From Circinella umbellata (Eukaryota > Mucoromycota > Mucoromycetes > Mucorales > Lichtheimiaceae), in contig JAIWNF010000040.1 in NCBI GenBank assembly GCA_025093555.1, positions 1 through 64,000 on the forward strand: a stretch of DNA of 64,000 nt, written 5' to 3'. The notes beneath the pieces were generated by a model. The model did no database searches. It was given only the letters and a program-made list of their open reading frames with translations, and had not been told where the DNA came from. The translations under genes were made by a program, and so were the position numbers. Every line of letters begins with the position of its first letter. The first letter of the stretch is position 1. Shown one piece after another: positions 36,591 through 48,689 of this stretch.

Positions 36591-38233
36591 ATGGATGTAG
36601 ATGCTTGTATTGAATCCATCAAACAATGTAAATATCTTCCAGAAAATGATATGCGACAGTTATGTAATAAGGTGAATAAAAAAAAATAAAACTAAACATT
36701 ACATTCCCGCCCCCCTTTTTCTTTTACTCTCATTCTTTTAAGATGATTTTTCTTTTTATACATTGACGACTCATGAACGTGTTTTTTTTTTGGTTCTTCT
36801 TTTTCTTTTATATATATAATAATAATAATAATAATAACCTTTTCTATGTATGTAGTTAAAAGAAATTCTAGCTGAGGAATCAACAGTAGTTCCAGTAAGA
36901 GCACCCGTGACGTTATGTGGAGATATTCATGGTCAATTTTATGATTTATTAAAACTATTTGAAGTGGGTGGTAGTTTACCTGAAACATCTTATATTTTTA
37001 TGGTATGCCTATATAGATATTGGTTTCATTAAAGGGAGAAAGAGTGAAAGGATAATAAAACTCATAGAAACATGATTTTTTTATTTTAGGGTGATTTTGT
37101 TGATCGTGGTCGTTATTCTTTAGAAACATTGACATTATTATTATTACTTAAAGTCAAGTAAGATAGATATATATATATCAATCCCTCATCATTGCTATAT
37201 ATAGATATACTCATAACTCTTTATTAGGTACCCAGATCGTATTACATTAACTCGCGGTAACCATGAAAGTCGAAATGTTACTCGAGTATATGGTTTTTAT
37301 GGTAAATAAATTTAAATGATTATTATTATTGGGGGGAAAAAGAAAAATGTATTTATATTTTCATTTTTAGATGAATGTCTTGCAAAATATCAAAGTTCCA
37401 AAGTATGGGAATGGTGTTGTACAGTTTTTGATTATCTTCCATTAGCTGCGGTAAGGCAAACCATTTTATATATAGAGTGATATATAAAAAGATATACTAA
37501 AAAGAGAATATTATCTTTATTAGCTTGTTGATGGAAATATCTTTTGCGTTCATGGTGGATTATCACCTGAATTACCTTCAGTAGATTCAATTCGGTAAAA
37601 AAAAACTATGATTTCTTTTATTAAATTGTCTAAAAAAAAAATTAAATAATCTTTTAATTACAATAGAACATTATTTCGAATGCAAGAATTACCTCAAACA
37701 GGTGGTACTTGTGGTAAAGTATTTATATTCATATATTTTTTCAATAAAGAAGTTGATATATTCATTATTATTATATCCATTTTAGATTTATTATGGTCAG
37801 ATCCTGAAGCACAAGTGGATTCATGGGCTATAAGTCCAAGAGGAGGTGGATTCTTATTTGGTCATTTACCTACTAATGCAGTAAGTGTATACATATATAG
37901 AAAGGAGGGGGGAGGGGTTCATTTCATAAATATATAAATCTTACCGTTCTTTTATTATAGTTTTGTCACAATAATGATGTCAACTTAATTGTTCGTAGTC
38001 ATCAATTAGTAGATGAAGGATATAATTATCCATTTACAGATAAGAATTTAGTAACATTGTGGTCAGCACCTAATTATTGTTATCGTTGTGGAAATAAGGC
38101 TTCTATTCTTAAAGTACCTGATGATCGTAAAGAAATTATTGAAAGTGATTATCGAATATTTTTAGAAAATGATACCCAATTTTTTGATAATGAATCTTAT
38201 GCAAATGCTCCTGGTAATCAATATTTCTTATAA
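36591..38233 (+). CDS. PP2A-family Ser/Thr protein phosphatase catalytic subunit (PP4/PP6/Ppg1-like)
   Basis: This is a metal-dependent Ser/Thr phosphatase of the PPP family. Nine exons were read: 36591-36671, 36856-37002, 37090-37157, 37228-37301, 37371-37450, 37524-37594, 37667-37713, 37786-37880 and 37961-38233, all in phase, giving 311 aa. All metal and catalytic motifs are present: [36 protein letters not shown] and [12 protein letters not shown]. It ends in the carboxymethylation-type tail YFL. The start [13 protein letters not shown] resembles PP6, while [20 protein letters not shown] and DLLWSDPE resemble PP4 and Ppg1. Departures from consensus include GRYS for G(Y/F)YS, SRNVTR for SRQITQ and SHQ for AHQ. 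Exact subfamily needs a tree. Its stop is 524 bp from that of convergent CDC42. Confidence 0.93.
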
Positions 38234-38757
38234 ACATTTTTATCTCTTCCAATAAACCCTATTCCCCTTTACCCTCCAACCTCTCCCCCCCCCTTTTTTT
38301 TTTAATATATATACATTTGTGTTGTGTGTGTATAAATATATATATATATATATAAAAATTCAAGAGAGTTGCAATAGTTAAAAATCATTGGATAGAATAC
38401 AAAAAAAAAATGGATGTGTTGTTATTATTGTTACGTATCATTTGAAGGTTCTTTTTTTTTTGTTTTGTTTTTCTGGTTGGTCTTGTTGTTTTCGATTTGT
38501 TGTAATTGAATAATAATAATTGAATAGTAATAATAATAGTAATAATAATAATAATAAAAAAGAGTAAAAGTTTTTTTTTTTTTTTCAAACATAAAAAAAA
38601 AAAAAAAAAAAAAAAAGTGTGTTCAAATATGGATGGTATTTGTATAATATAAATGTCTGTGTAGTGTTCATGTTTGCGTTTTAAAAAGAAGAAGAAGGGG
38701 ATGTCTGTGCTAAGTTAAAGGGTGGGAGAGAGAGAGAGAGAGAGGGAAAAAAAGTGT
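38234..38757. other. Convergent intergenic region between the phosphatase and CDC42
   Basis: This is 3' flank of two genes. It holds TA runs (about 38336-38354), an A-run of more than 20 at about 38594 and a GA run at about 38726-38744, and nothing that looks coding. Confidence 0.6.
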
Positions 38758-39792
38758 TTACAAAATAGCACACTTTTTAGATTTTTTCTTGACAGGTGGT
38801 TCCAATGCAGCTACAATGGCTTCATCAAATACATTTTTCAATCCTTTTTGAGTTAAAGCAGAACATTCAACATATTTGACAGCACCTAATTCTCTTGCTA
38901 ATCTTTCACCAGAATCAAAACTGATAGGTCTTTGTTTTTGTCTTGCTAACTTTTCAGCAACAGTTGGATCATCACGTAAATCAATTTGAGTGCCCACAAT
39001 TAAACAAGGAACACCAGGACAATGATGATGTACTTCAGGAAACCATTTTTCTTTTACATTTTCAAATGAAGCAGGTGATGTCACTGAAAAACATACCAAA
39101 AACACATCGGTTTGTGGATAAGATAATGGACGAAGTCGATCATAATCCTCTTGACCTAATATTTATATAGATATTTAATTATATATTCATTTCACTCTCC
39201 TCCTTCTCTCCCTCCCTTCCCCATTCTTTAATTACCTGCTGTATCAAACAAACCCAAAGTATAGGGTTCATCACCTAAAAGATTCAAAATAAATAAATAG
39301 AATTAATTTATCTATACTTACATAATACTTTGCATTAAAGATTTTTTTAAAAAAAAATGGGTTTACCAATCATTACTGTTACTGCATAGTTATCAAAGAC
39401 CTATTATACCATTATGCAATGGGATGAAACATTCTTTTTATTATAACTCCCTTTTATACTTCTTCCCTCCCTTTTCTTATTCTTCTTCCCCTCCTTCCCA
39501 CATTTATACTCTCCGTTTTCTTCTTTTTTTTTTAACTCCTTCTTACCGTAGGAACATATTCAGAAGGGAATTTGTTAGTGGTATATGAAATCAATAAACA
39601 AGTCTATAATAAATTAAAAGAATTATTATTATTATTATTATTTTGCATTGGCCATGTCCATTATTCCTGAAAAGAAAGTAGGGGGGGTAGTAATAGTTAT
39701 TTTGATAATAATTAAATGAAATATATATAATATATATAATTTACTTTTCCAACAGCACCATCTCCTACAACAACACACTTTATTGTTTGCAT
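38758..39792 (-). CDS. CDC42: Rho-family GTPase Cdc42
   Basis: This is the master polarity GTPase, prenylated and membrane-bound, acting through PAK kinases, formins and exocyst. Exons are 39792-39745, 39603-39547, 39400-39367, 39274-39236 and 39155-38758, giving 191 aa, the standard Cdc42 length. Motifs are the P-loop GDGAVGKTCLL, the switch I effector region [13 protein letters not shown], switch [22 protein letters not shown], base recognition TQIDLRDD, and [18 protein letters not shown]. The polybasic KKKSKK and the CAAX box CAIL direct geranylgeranylation. The Rho insert region ([17 protein letters not shown]) is present. Lack of Rac-specific residues and the YVECSALTQ block favour Cdc42 over Rac. 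Confidence 0.96.
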
Positions 39793-41992
39793 TATGAATT
39801 CGAAATTATTATTCCTAAATAATATTAAAAAAAAAAAAAAAAAAAGAACGAATTTTTAGTAAATATGAAATTTCAGATGAATAAATAAGAATAAAAAAAA
39901 AAGGTCCGGTATTTTTTCAATAATGATAATAATAATAACATACTAAAACGAAATTATTGAACGCCTCCAAAAAAAAAAAAAACCAAGGATATATAAATTA
40001 TAAAGGAAACACTTTTTTTTTTTTGAAACCTTTGAAATAATAATATTAAATATTAAAGAAGAGGAGAGAGAAAAAGAGGAAAAAAAAAAAAAAAAAAAAA
40101 GAGGTTCTAAACACAACACACTTTACACACACACACAAAAAAAAGGTGAGATTGTACTGGAATCAGCTTTGCGGTATTTAAATATTTCGTGTTTTTTTAT
40201 ATGTTGATGATTTATATATAAAATTCCCCAAAATTATAAAAATAAAAACTCTCTTCTTTATGAAAGAAGAGGGGGGGTACATCTCTCTTTCTTTTTCTTA
40301 CTAAACTATTTTATTATTGAACTGGTATTTATTATTATTTGTATTGTAATTGTATTTATATGTACTATGTGTTACTTCAATTATTGTTTGAATATGGAAG
40401 GGATTGTAACAAAAAAAGAGAAGAGATAAGTAAAGACACGTGTATATAATGAAACACAAACGCACAAGTCAATTTTTTTAATAACATCCAAAGAACTTTA
40501 CAATTTCTCTTTTAAAAATAAAAAAAAAGTTGAGTAACCTTTTATAGACCCACGTGGATATTTCAATTTTCTTTTTTTTTAAAAAAATAAAAGGCTTTAT
40601 ATGAAATTAAGCCAAGTATTACTACTGAAGAATACAACCAATTTTGTGTTCTGATACAACTATTAATTGTAAATATAGAGTAATTCTTTCTACTAAGCGT
40701 TCTCGGTGGATTGCATTTTAATAAATAAGGTGTACTAAACAAAAAATGACGTTTACTATATTGTCTCAAACCACACTGTTAATTTTAACCGTACGTACCT
40801 ACCACCTTCACTAACTAGCTTGTACACACACATTTGCCCTGTATTGACAGAAAATAGGAAACACTTAGACTTTTCACAACATAATCAATACTAATTATAA
40901 CACCATAAAATAGTCATTGTTATTTTACAAGTAAGGAGTATTTATATAATTACATAAGAACCCCGTTCAATTCAAACTTACAGTTCCCATTTTTGGTGTG
41001 AAAATAAAGGGAATGTGAAAGTTATACAGTTAATTACTACTTTCAAGAGCAGGTTAATAATAAGGAGATTTATGTCTTGCATAAAAAACATACATTAGAT
41101 TTTTCATATAACCTATACTTAATATTACACAAGAAAACATATAACATTCTTGCCTTTTTCTTTTGTACTACGTACTGTAAAACTTTTATTACCCTGCAGC
41201 GTACACATATATATGTCAATGTAATAAGTAGTTTTATAATTTCATAAAAAGTCAAACATTATGCGGGAAAAGTATAAACACACACTTTTTTTCCATCTTC
41301 TTCACCAATGTGGTTTTACATTAAATTTTCTTTTTCTACTATTTACTACGTAGTACTCATAGTGACTAACTACAAAATAATTTTAAGAGGTCGAATACGT
41401 AGTTGATAAATAAAGTCAATTCAGAAAACATATACAAATCAAGCAGTAAAATTGGCTTCATGATCTTCAAGAACTTATTTACTTTATGTGCTAAACTTCA
41501 AAAATAAAAATTGTTTGATCAACATATATTTGTTAGGCTAGTAGAAAACCCTTAATTGTATACAATTATTCTTAAAGATTACTACGTAATACAACAATAA
41601 AATCAATGTATCATATAATTTTAAAAGTGAGCATATTACTCCCTTCAAGGTTTCAACCCCCCCTTGCTTGAATGTGAAAATTTTATTATGTCAATTTTTT
41701 CCATTTCCTGAGTTTCTGTGAAAATAATAAGGATGTGAAATTAATGGGGTTTCTCTGTAACACTATTGATCTCTCATAAACTTCTTGGTATATATATATA
41801 TATATATAGACAATAGAAATGACATGATCATGAAACTTAAGAGTATTGTATAAAATGAGTGTTATGAGAGATATAATAAAAAAAATATTGTCATAAAAGT
41901 TCTTCAACGTGCTATTATGTATTGATGGAAAGTATATAAAAAAAAAGTCATGACAGTAGAAGAGAGTGGGACGCTACGTATCTGTCAAAATA
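39793..41992. other. Intergenic upstream of CDC42
   Basis: No supportable gene in about 2.2 kb. Poly-A and GA runs lie near the CDC42 start. The remaining DNA is AT-rich with scattered TACGTA palindromes, up to the left end of the MITE. Confidence 0.55.
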
Positions 41993-42749
41993 CAGTGATT
42001 ATTCGTTAAACCGGTACTTCGTTAAACCAATTAGTATCTCTCAAATATTTTTTATTATTTACTTGGTAAAATACCGGTGAGCTTTCCTAAATATTTACCG
42101 GGTTTATACTAGTATTATTTTATTTTATTTTATATAATATAATATTAGTCTTTTTATTGGTAAAATCAGTAGTAAAGCCTTCCTTTAAAGACATCTCAGC
42201 TCTTCATTTTGTTTTCAGTTGGCTAATTGGTTTCCATAGCAAATAAAAATCTATATATCATTCTTGTCGCCAAGGGAAAGTTTCTCAGCACCTTGCTGAT
42301 GACAGTATTCTCTCTTTTTTGCCAACTTCACACGAATGCTTTTTTCTTCTTCGTCATCTACGTACTAACGTACTTCTTTTCAACTTTGTCGTGTACGTGT
42401 TAATTATCATTGAATATGTAGTACTTATGTTGTTGATACAATTCATTTTTACTCATTTATTCAACTACTAAAACATGGTCTAAATTAATACACACTTTGT
42501 TGTGAATTCGTGATTAATTTAATCTCTGGTTCATTATCACTGTTTCATGAATAAAGCATTATTATTATTTTTCACTAAAAGATTAGCTCACAGTAGCAAA
42601 GCTAGATTATATGAACTGCTACCTTTTTTATGTATATGTATACGTCGTAGCCTAGTATATTCTACGTATCACTACCAACTGCGTTTCAATTCGCTAAACA
42701 GGTACAAATCCTCACATATATTGAGTACCGGTTTAACGAATAATCACTA
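41993..42749. mobile_element. Complete pogo-like MITE with TIRs and TA target duplication
   Basis: The two ends are inverted copies. AGTGATTATTCGTTAAACCG (from 41994) continues into GTACT and is exactly inverted at the right end (TACCGGTTTAACGAATAATC followed by ACT, ending at 42748). The outermost base differs (C versus A on the plus strand). TA dinucleotides flank both sides (41991-41992 and 42750-42751), the target duplication used by Tc1/mariner and pogo elements. The TIR type beginning CAGTG..TATTCG resembles pogo/Tigger ends. The 757-bp interior has no transposase frame, so it depends on another copy. A diverged second copy lies at 48005-48652. Confidence 0.85.
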
Positions 42750-42751
42750 TA

Positions 42752-43292
42752 AGATATAGAATTGAATCATATCTATTCCAAAGATGGTCGTGTTAATGTG
42801 TATATATGCTGGACTACACTTTTACTCTTTTGAACGTTTTACTTGATAGATTCTTAAAACACTTTTTATAAAAGTAACAAGTAGAAGAAGAAATTCATCA
42901 ATGAATAAGTTTTTTACGTAATGATTCTTATGATAATAATAATAACACACACAATCATTATATAAATGGATATACATATATATATACTAGTATTAATAAA
43001 TAATAAATAAAATACTTTTGTTTAAAATATATATATATATAATAATAAAAATAAAAATATAGAAGATAAATATATAATGTACAGGTTGAGCTAAATACAC
43101 GAATGAATAATAAAGAGAAAAAGAGAAAATTAACAAAAAATAAAATAAATTATGGAAGCAGGGTGAAGATGAATAGAAAAATGAGATTTAGACGAGAGAG
43201 ATATGTATGGGGTAAATGTTGAAATTTCTTTTTTTTTTCTTTTTTTTTTTTCGGTGGTGGTGGTGATGGGGGGGGGGATGAATTTGTTTCTA
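42752..43292. other. Intergenic between MITE and permease gene
   Basis: 3' flank of the amino-acid permease gene with TA- and G-runs; nothing coding is seen. Confidence 0.6.
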
Positions 43293-45180
43293 TTATACAA
43301 AATAATTGTACAGGACTTTAAGAATACGCTTTTTCAAAGGAAGATCCTTTAATGCAGCTTTTTCTTCGGCTTGTTTAAGATGATCAATAGGAATTGTACC
43401 ACTTGTAAAATCCATTTCCATCGTCTTGTTAAAGGCAGGACGCATAAGAATCTTATGACCAAAGTAAAGAACAACGGCAAAAATAACACCAATATAAGAA
43501 GCAATAACTTCGGATGCTACAATGGGTTGTTCAAAAGAATGATAACCTTGACCAAAGATAACAATGACACCAATAACGATCACAAATACATCTGTGAATG
43601 GGAAGAAAGGGGCTCTATAAGGCAATTGATCCCGATCTACTTCTTGACGGTTGAAGCCCATACGGAAACGAATATGTGTGATTGAAATAGAAACCCAAGT
43701 AATTAAACCAGCTACTGAAGTTAAATTGGTTAACCAAGTAAAGACAACACCCGAACTGAACAAGGATGTCAAAAAGGCCAAACAACCAATTAAACAACTG
43801 GCAAGAACACTCCAAAGAGGAACACCCCATCGATTTAAGCGAGTGAAGAATTTGGGTGCATTGCCATTTTCAGCTAATGCCAACAAGGTTCTACTGGAAG
43901 AATAAACACCAGAATTACCAGCACTAATCATGGTAACTAAAATAATGGCGTTCATCAAATGAGCAGCCCATTCAGCACCGGCTAATTTGAAAACCAAAGT
44001 AAATGGACTGACAGAAATATCATCACTACCAGCCAATAAGTTGGGATCGGTATATGGAATACAGAGACCAATGACAAGAATGGACATGATATAAAAGAGA
44101 ACAATACGATAAAAGACTTGTTTAACGGCATTAGGGACAGTACGATGAGGATCTTGAGCTTCACCAGCAGCAATAGCAACAATTTCAACACCATTGAATG
44201 AAAAAGCAGCAGTTAACAATACGTTGAAAAAGCCCATGAATCCATTAGGAAAAGCACCTCCTTCGAGATGGAAATTGCGTACACCGATGTAGTCACCGCC
44301 AGCGGTACCGGTAACAACACAAAAACCGACAATGATAAAGATGATAACAATGAGAACTTTAATGAAAGAGAACCAATATCTAATAAAAATAAAAAGTTAA
44401 TAAAAATAAAAATAAAAAAAATGAAAGGAAAAAGATTCTTTTTTTTTTATACTTACTCAATTTCACCATAGCCCTTAACAGAGAAAACATTAATAATAAC
44501 TAGAATGACAAGACAAATAACGGACCAGACAACACTTGGAAAATCAGGTAGCCAAAATTCCATTAACATTGCCACACCAGTTAATTCGACAGCGACACCA
44601 ACGGCCCAGTTGGCCCAATAGACCCAGCCAACACAAAAGCCAAGAGAAGGATCAGCGAAACGAGTTGCGAAATGAGCAAAACTACCAGCTACAGGAATAT
44701 AAGCTGCCATTTCACCTAAACTCATCATAACACAGAAAACAAGGAAACCAAGTACGCCACTAAAGAATAATAATAGAAAAAAATCGGGTTATCAATAAGT
44801 CAGAAAAAATTTCTATCTTTTTTTTTTAGTTTATATCTAGGTTACTACTTACTAGGCAACTAATGCACCACCAGGACCACCATTTGTAATGGCTTTACCA
44901 GAGGCCATAAAAAGACCCGTACCTAATATAATAATAATGTATAAAGTTAATATCATATGATTTTATTGTAGTAAAAGATATCATTTTTTTAAAAAGAAAA
45001 TTTACCAATAGTGCCACCAAGGGCAATCATTTGAATATGACGTGCTTTTAAACCACGTTTCAATTCATGTTTTTGACCACCATTTGGATTAGTAGTAGAA
45101 GCTCCAATACTTTCTGCAATCTCAATAGATTGAGCAAAATATTCTGATTTAGTATCCGCTGCTGTTTTCTCGTTATTCAT
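43293..45180 (-). CDS. Amino-acid permease, yeast amino acid transporter (YAT) family
   Basis: This is a proton-coupled amino-acid importer of the APC superfamily at the plasma membrane. Exons are 45180-45006, 44922-44853, 44759-44457 and 44379-43293, giving 544 aa. A hydrophilic N-terminus leads to [30 protein letters not shown], the substrate-binding unwound helix 1 signature. MMSLGEMAAYIPVAGSFAHF and the helix 6 block AFSFNGVEIVAIAAGEAQDP follow. About twelve hydrophobic helices are visible, with SSSRTLLALAENGNAPKFF in the conserved cytoplasmic loop. The C-terminus is basic. Substrate range (general, Gap1-like, or specific) cannot be told from motifs. The TAT codon at the exon 2/3 joint is split across GTAAGT, avoiding an apparent in-frame TAG. 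Confidence 0.93.
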
Positions 45181-46507
45181 TGCAGTGGGTATATAAAAGT
45201 TTATAAAAAAAAGGGGGGAGGTTTTTTTGAATCGTTTGAAAAAATCTGTCGTTGTGGCCAGAGACCCGGATTGTTGTTACTCTTTTTAATATATTAAAGA
45301 AAAAAGGTTGCCTCGAAATGTAAAGAAGAACAAAAAGAAACAAAAAAAAAGAATTAGAAAAAGAGAATAATAATAGAAAAAAAGTTTAGAATATCAAAAA
45401 ACAATGTTTTAGTTTCAAAAGGTAACTCCACTTTTTTTCTTGTTTCCTTTTGTTTGTCCTTTTTATATAAAGATGACAGAATTTTTTTTTTTAAAAAAAA
45501 AAGTAAGTAGGCTTTTTTTTTCCTTCGTTCTTTTTTATCACCCGCACGAATAGAATAAACGATATGTTGCGACATGAAATTTCGCACGAGTGTCCGACAG
45601 GAAGTAAAATAGTTTGACAGGATTTGCCCAATTAGCTACTTGATCCGAACCAAAAAAATATTTATTCAATACCAGTTTTTTGGGATCGATTAAAGAAAGA
45701 GAATTTTATATTCTCCCCTTTAAAGTAAGACTAAAAAAATATACTACTCTTTTAAAAGACATTCGATTCAATTTCATTATTTTACTTTTTGAATTCTACA
45801 AGATTATATATATATATATATATATATTGCTTTTTTATACAAGGAATATATGTATAAAGTACCCTGACTTAACATAAATTGGGAAAGCCCCCCCTCTCCA
45901 CCAGTTATATTTTAACAAATTAAGAATATTCGAAATGATGCAACTTCGGTGTCGAGTTGCGCCTCTTCTCCCTAGTTTCCATTTTTGTTTTTTTTGTAAT
46001 CAACGTCCCAGTTTCCCTTTTTATTAAAGCTTATGCATCAATGTTTATTTCGGATTATTTATCTTCAATTCATGTTTATTATTTATTGTAATATACTCAT
46101 ATTCAAATATTACAACGAGAATGAGAGTTCATATATATATAAACATTATAAGCATATTGTCATATGTCAATGTTAATTAGAAAAGGAGGGGGGAGGTTTA
46201 TTATGTTATTTCCAATTGTTTTTATCTTATCATCGATCTTAAAAAAAAATTTCGTTTCCCACGCAATAGCCAACGAATGTGTTGGCATGATTTTTCAGAT
46301 GTGTTAAAAAAATTTACAACTTTATTTTACCCTTCAACTGTTCGGTCGTTGCCGAAAATAACCCCTTCCCCCACCCCCACCTTTTCTTTAAACCCACCCC
46401 CACCCTCAAAGAATTATAGTGTCCGCAATTCTTATAGCTTTTTCTTCATATTCGGATTATTTTATGATAAGCATTTAAACAAGATGCGGATCTTTCTTGT
46501 GATTTGG
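45181..46507. other. Intergenic between permease and the large inverted-repeat element
   Basis: No gene is supported. The permease promoter side, a TA run at about 45804-45828 and C-rich patches at about 46360-46405 are visible. Confidence 0.55.
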
Positions 46508-46879
46508 CGCTGAGTTTTTTTTTCAATTTTTGTGTTGGGGGGGACTATCACATTAGGCGGAAAGATATGTTTTTTACTTGGCACGACGTTTTTTTCATTT
46601 TGGGCGTTTTTATGATTTCACGTTAGAATTCTTATCACATGATGAATTATATAACTTTACGCCTTGATTATTTATTTTTGCGTATTGATCATACGAGATA
46701 AGGGACGCACAAATAAATTATAATTTGGTAGATTGCAAATCAACCATCATATAGCTTTTATATAATATTTTATTTCTTTGGATGATAGATGTTTATTGTT
46801 CAAAAATAATAAAAAAAAACATGATATAAGTATCAAAGATATAAATAAAAGCTACAACATTCTTTTTTCTTCAAGTACA

Positions 46880-47676
46880 CATGGTGGAAAAAAAACGATC
46901 GTGAATGATCCATCCAATTTCTACAATCAATTACTGTAACTTGATAAGCAGATGCAACACTACCTGGAGTTAAAGAATCTGCTTTGATTAAAAGCTCACG
47001 CGTTACGCCAGCCTTTAGTTTTAATCAAAACTCCTCAATTGGTGAATATGGGAGGGAGATATACACTACTTGGAAGCTACGTTTATAGCAACAGTCTCTT
47101 GAACCAAATCAGTGTGATGGATTCTTGTGTTATGCATAATCAAAAAAATCTACCATGCCTATTATTTTTTTTTCTAGAACGTCCAATCACAGTCTCCGAG
47201 AATTCGCAGACATGTTCAGTCCTTTGTACCGACTTTTGCAACTATACGTTGCTCACCATCTTTAGTTTTCCGTTGTTTTTTTTTTGACCCGCCAGTTACT
47301 TAGCTTGAAGGTTTTTTTATCCCTAATAAAAGATTTAATCACGTCTTCAGCGGCAATAGCACTTGAAATAGATATGTTGACACCTCGATTGTTTTAAACC
47401 ACTGCTTGGGCAGGAATACCTCGTCTAGATCGTCCAAATGATCGGTTTTAAGTTGTAAATTAAATCCTGATTCATCAATAAAAATACATTGCTCGAAATC
47501 TCCATGTGGTTTTTTTTTTGTCTTCTGAGCTCGAGTTCAGCGTTGAAAGTTACACCCACTATTACTGAATCCTCTCGCTTCTCAAGTAGAAACACATTCA
47601 TCAATTGCTTTTTGTACAGCTTGTGATTGTAACCTCCTCCTCCTCCTTCATTATCGCCTTGTAGAAACGGATCCAT
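46880..47676 (-). pseudogene. Decayed Tc1/IS630-type (DDE_3) transposase
   Basis: Reading the minus strand in shifting frames gives family signatures in order: IFIDESGFNLQL (first catalytic Asp with the ES/AGFN motif), a GRSRRGIPA block, LIMHNTRIHH (the second catalytic Asp position of MDNxxxHH is His), a PIEEF block (catalytic Glu), and a C-terminal LTPGSVASAYQVT..DCRNWMDHS-like end. Multiple stops and frameshifts interrupt it, so it is inactive. Similarity is recognised from memory of the family. It lies inside the 46.5-51.2 kb inverted-repeat element and could be its old transposase or a nested insertion. Confidence 0.7.
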
Positions 47677-48004
47677 TGTTTACTATTTCTTGTAAGTACA
47701 CATATTTTTTTCTTTGACATCTAAACTTATGGAGTGGAAATTTAACGTTTTGTGTACTCTTCTTGATTCAATCAATGAAAGTATTAGAAAATAGATATTT
47801 GTTATTACTGGAAAGGTAAAAAAAAAATGATGTCCATGAGAGGAACAACTTGTTGGGGGCGTTACCAACAAGTGCATTACTAGCACGCTTGAAAATCCTG
47901 GTGATAAACAAAATGATTTAAAATTCAAGAGTTGAATCTTGTTGAGGGCCTCTGAATTTTTGAATAAATAAGCTAAATATAAGATTAAAAAAAAAGATGA
48001 CAGT

Positions 48005-48652
48005 TCATATACATAAATAGAGCAAGCTGTTTGATATAGCTTTGTTAGTACTGTGAGCTAATATTTTCGTGAAAGAAATGATAATGTTGTATTCTTGAAA
48101 TAGTGATAATGAACTAGAGATCGGATTAATAATGGATTCACAACAGAGTGTGTATCAATATAGACCATGTCTAGCAGTTGAAAAATTGAGTAAATATGAA
48201 TTGTATTGACAACATTATTACAATTTACAGTGATAATGATAATGAGCAAGTAGACGACAAAGTTGCAAAGAAGTACGTAGGAAGATGAGAAAGAAGAAAA
48301 AAAGCACCCATGTGAAGTTGGCAAAAAAGAGACACTGTTATCAACAAGGTGTTGAGAAACTTTCTCTTGACGACAAGAATGATATATATGTTTTTAATTG
48401 CTATGGAAACAAATTAGTCAACTGAAAACAAAGAGAAGAGCTGAGATGTCTTTAAAGAAAGATTGTATTACTGATTTTACTTATAAAAAGACCAACATTA
48501 CGTATATAATATAAAATAAAATAAAATAATAACTATAATAAATCAGGTCAAGTTCACCGAATACGTACCGGTTTATCGAATCACCGGTATTTTACCAAGT
48601 AAATAGTAATTTTTTTTCTGAGAGATACTACTGGTTCAACGAATAACCACTG
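48005..48652 (-). mobile_element. Diverged, one-ended copy of the pogo-like repeat
   Basis: Reading the minus strand from 48652 gives CAGTGGTTATTCGTTGAACC, then AGTATCTCTCA, TTACTTGGTAAAATACCGGT, TTCCATAGCAA..AAAA, ATATATCATTCTTGTCG and TTTTTTGCCAACTTCACA. This is the same order of blocks as the MITE from 41993. TA (48653-48654) flanks the outer end. Similarity fades near 48005 and no matching second end was found, so the copy is truncated, or its other end lies unrecognised towards the transposase relic at 47.7 kb. Confidence 0.75.
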
Positions 48653-48689
48653 TAGAATGTATAAAAATGAATACCACAGTGTGATATGT

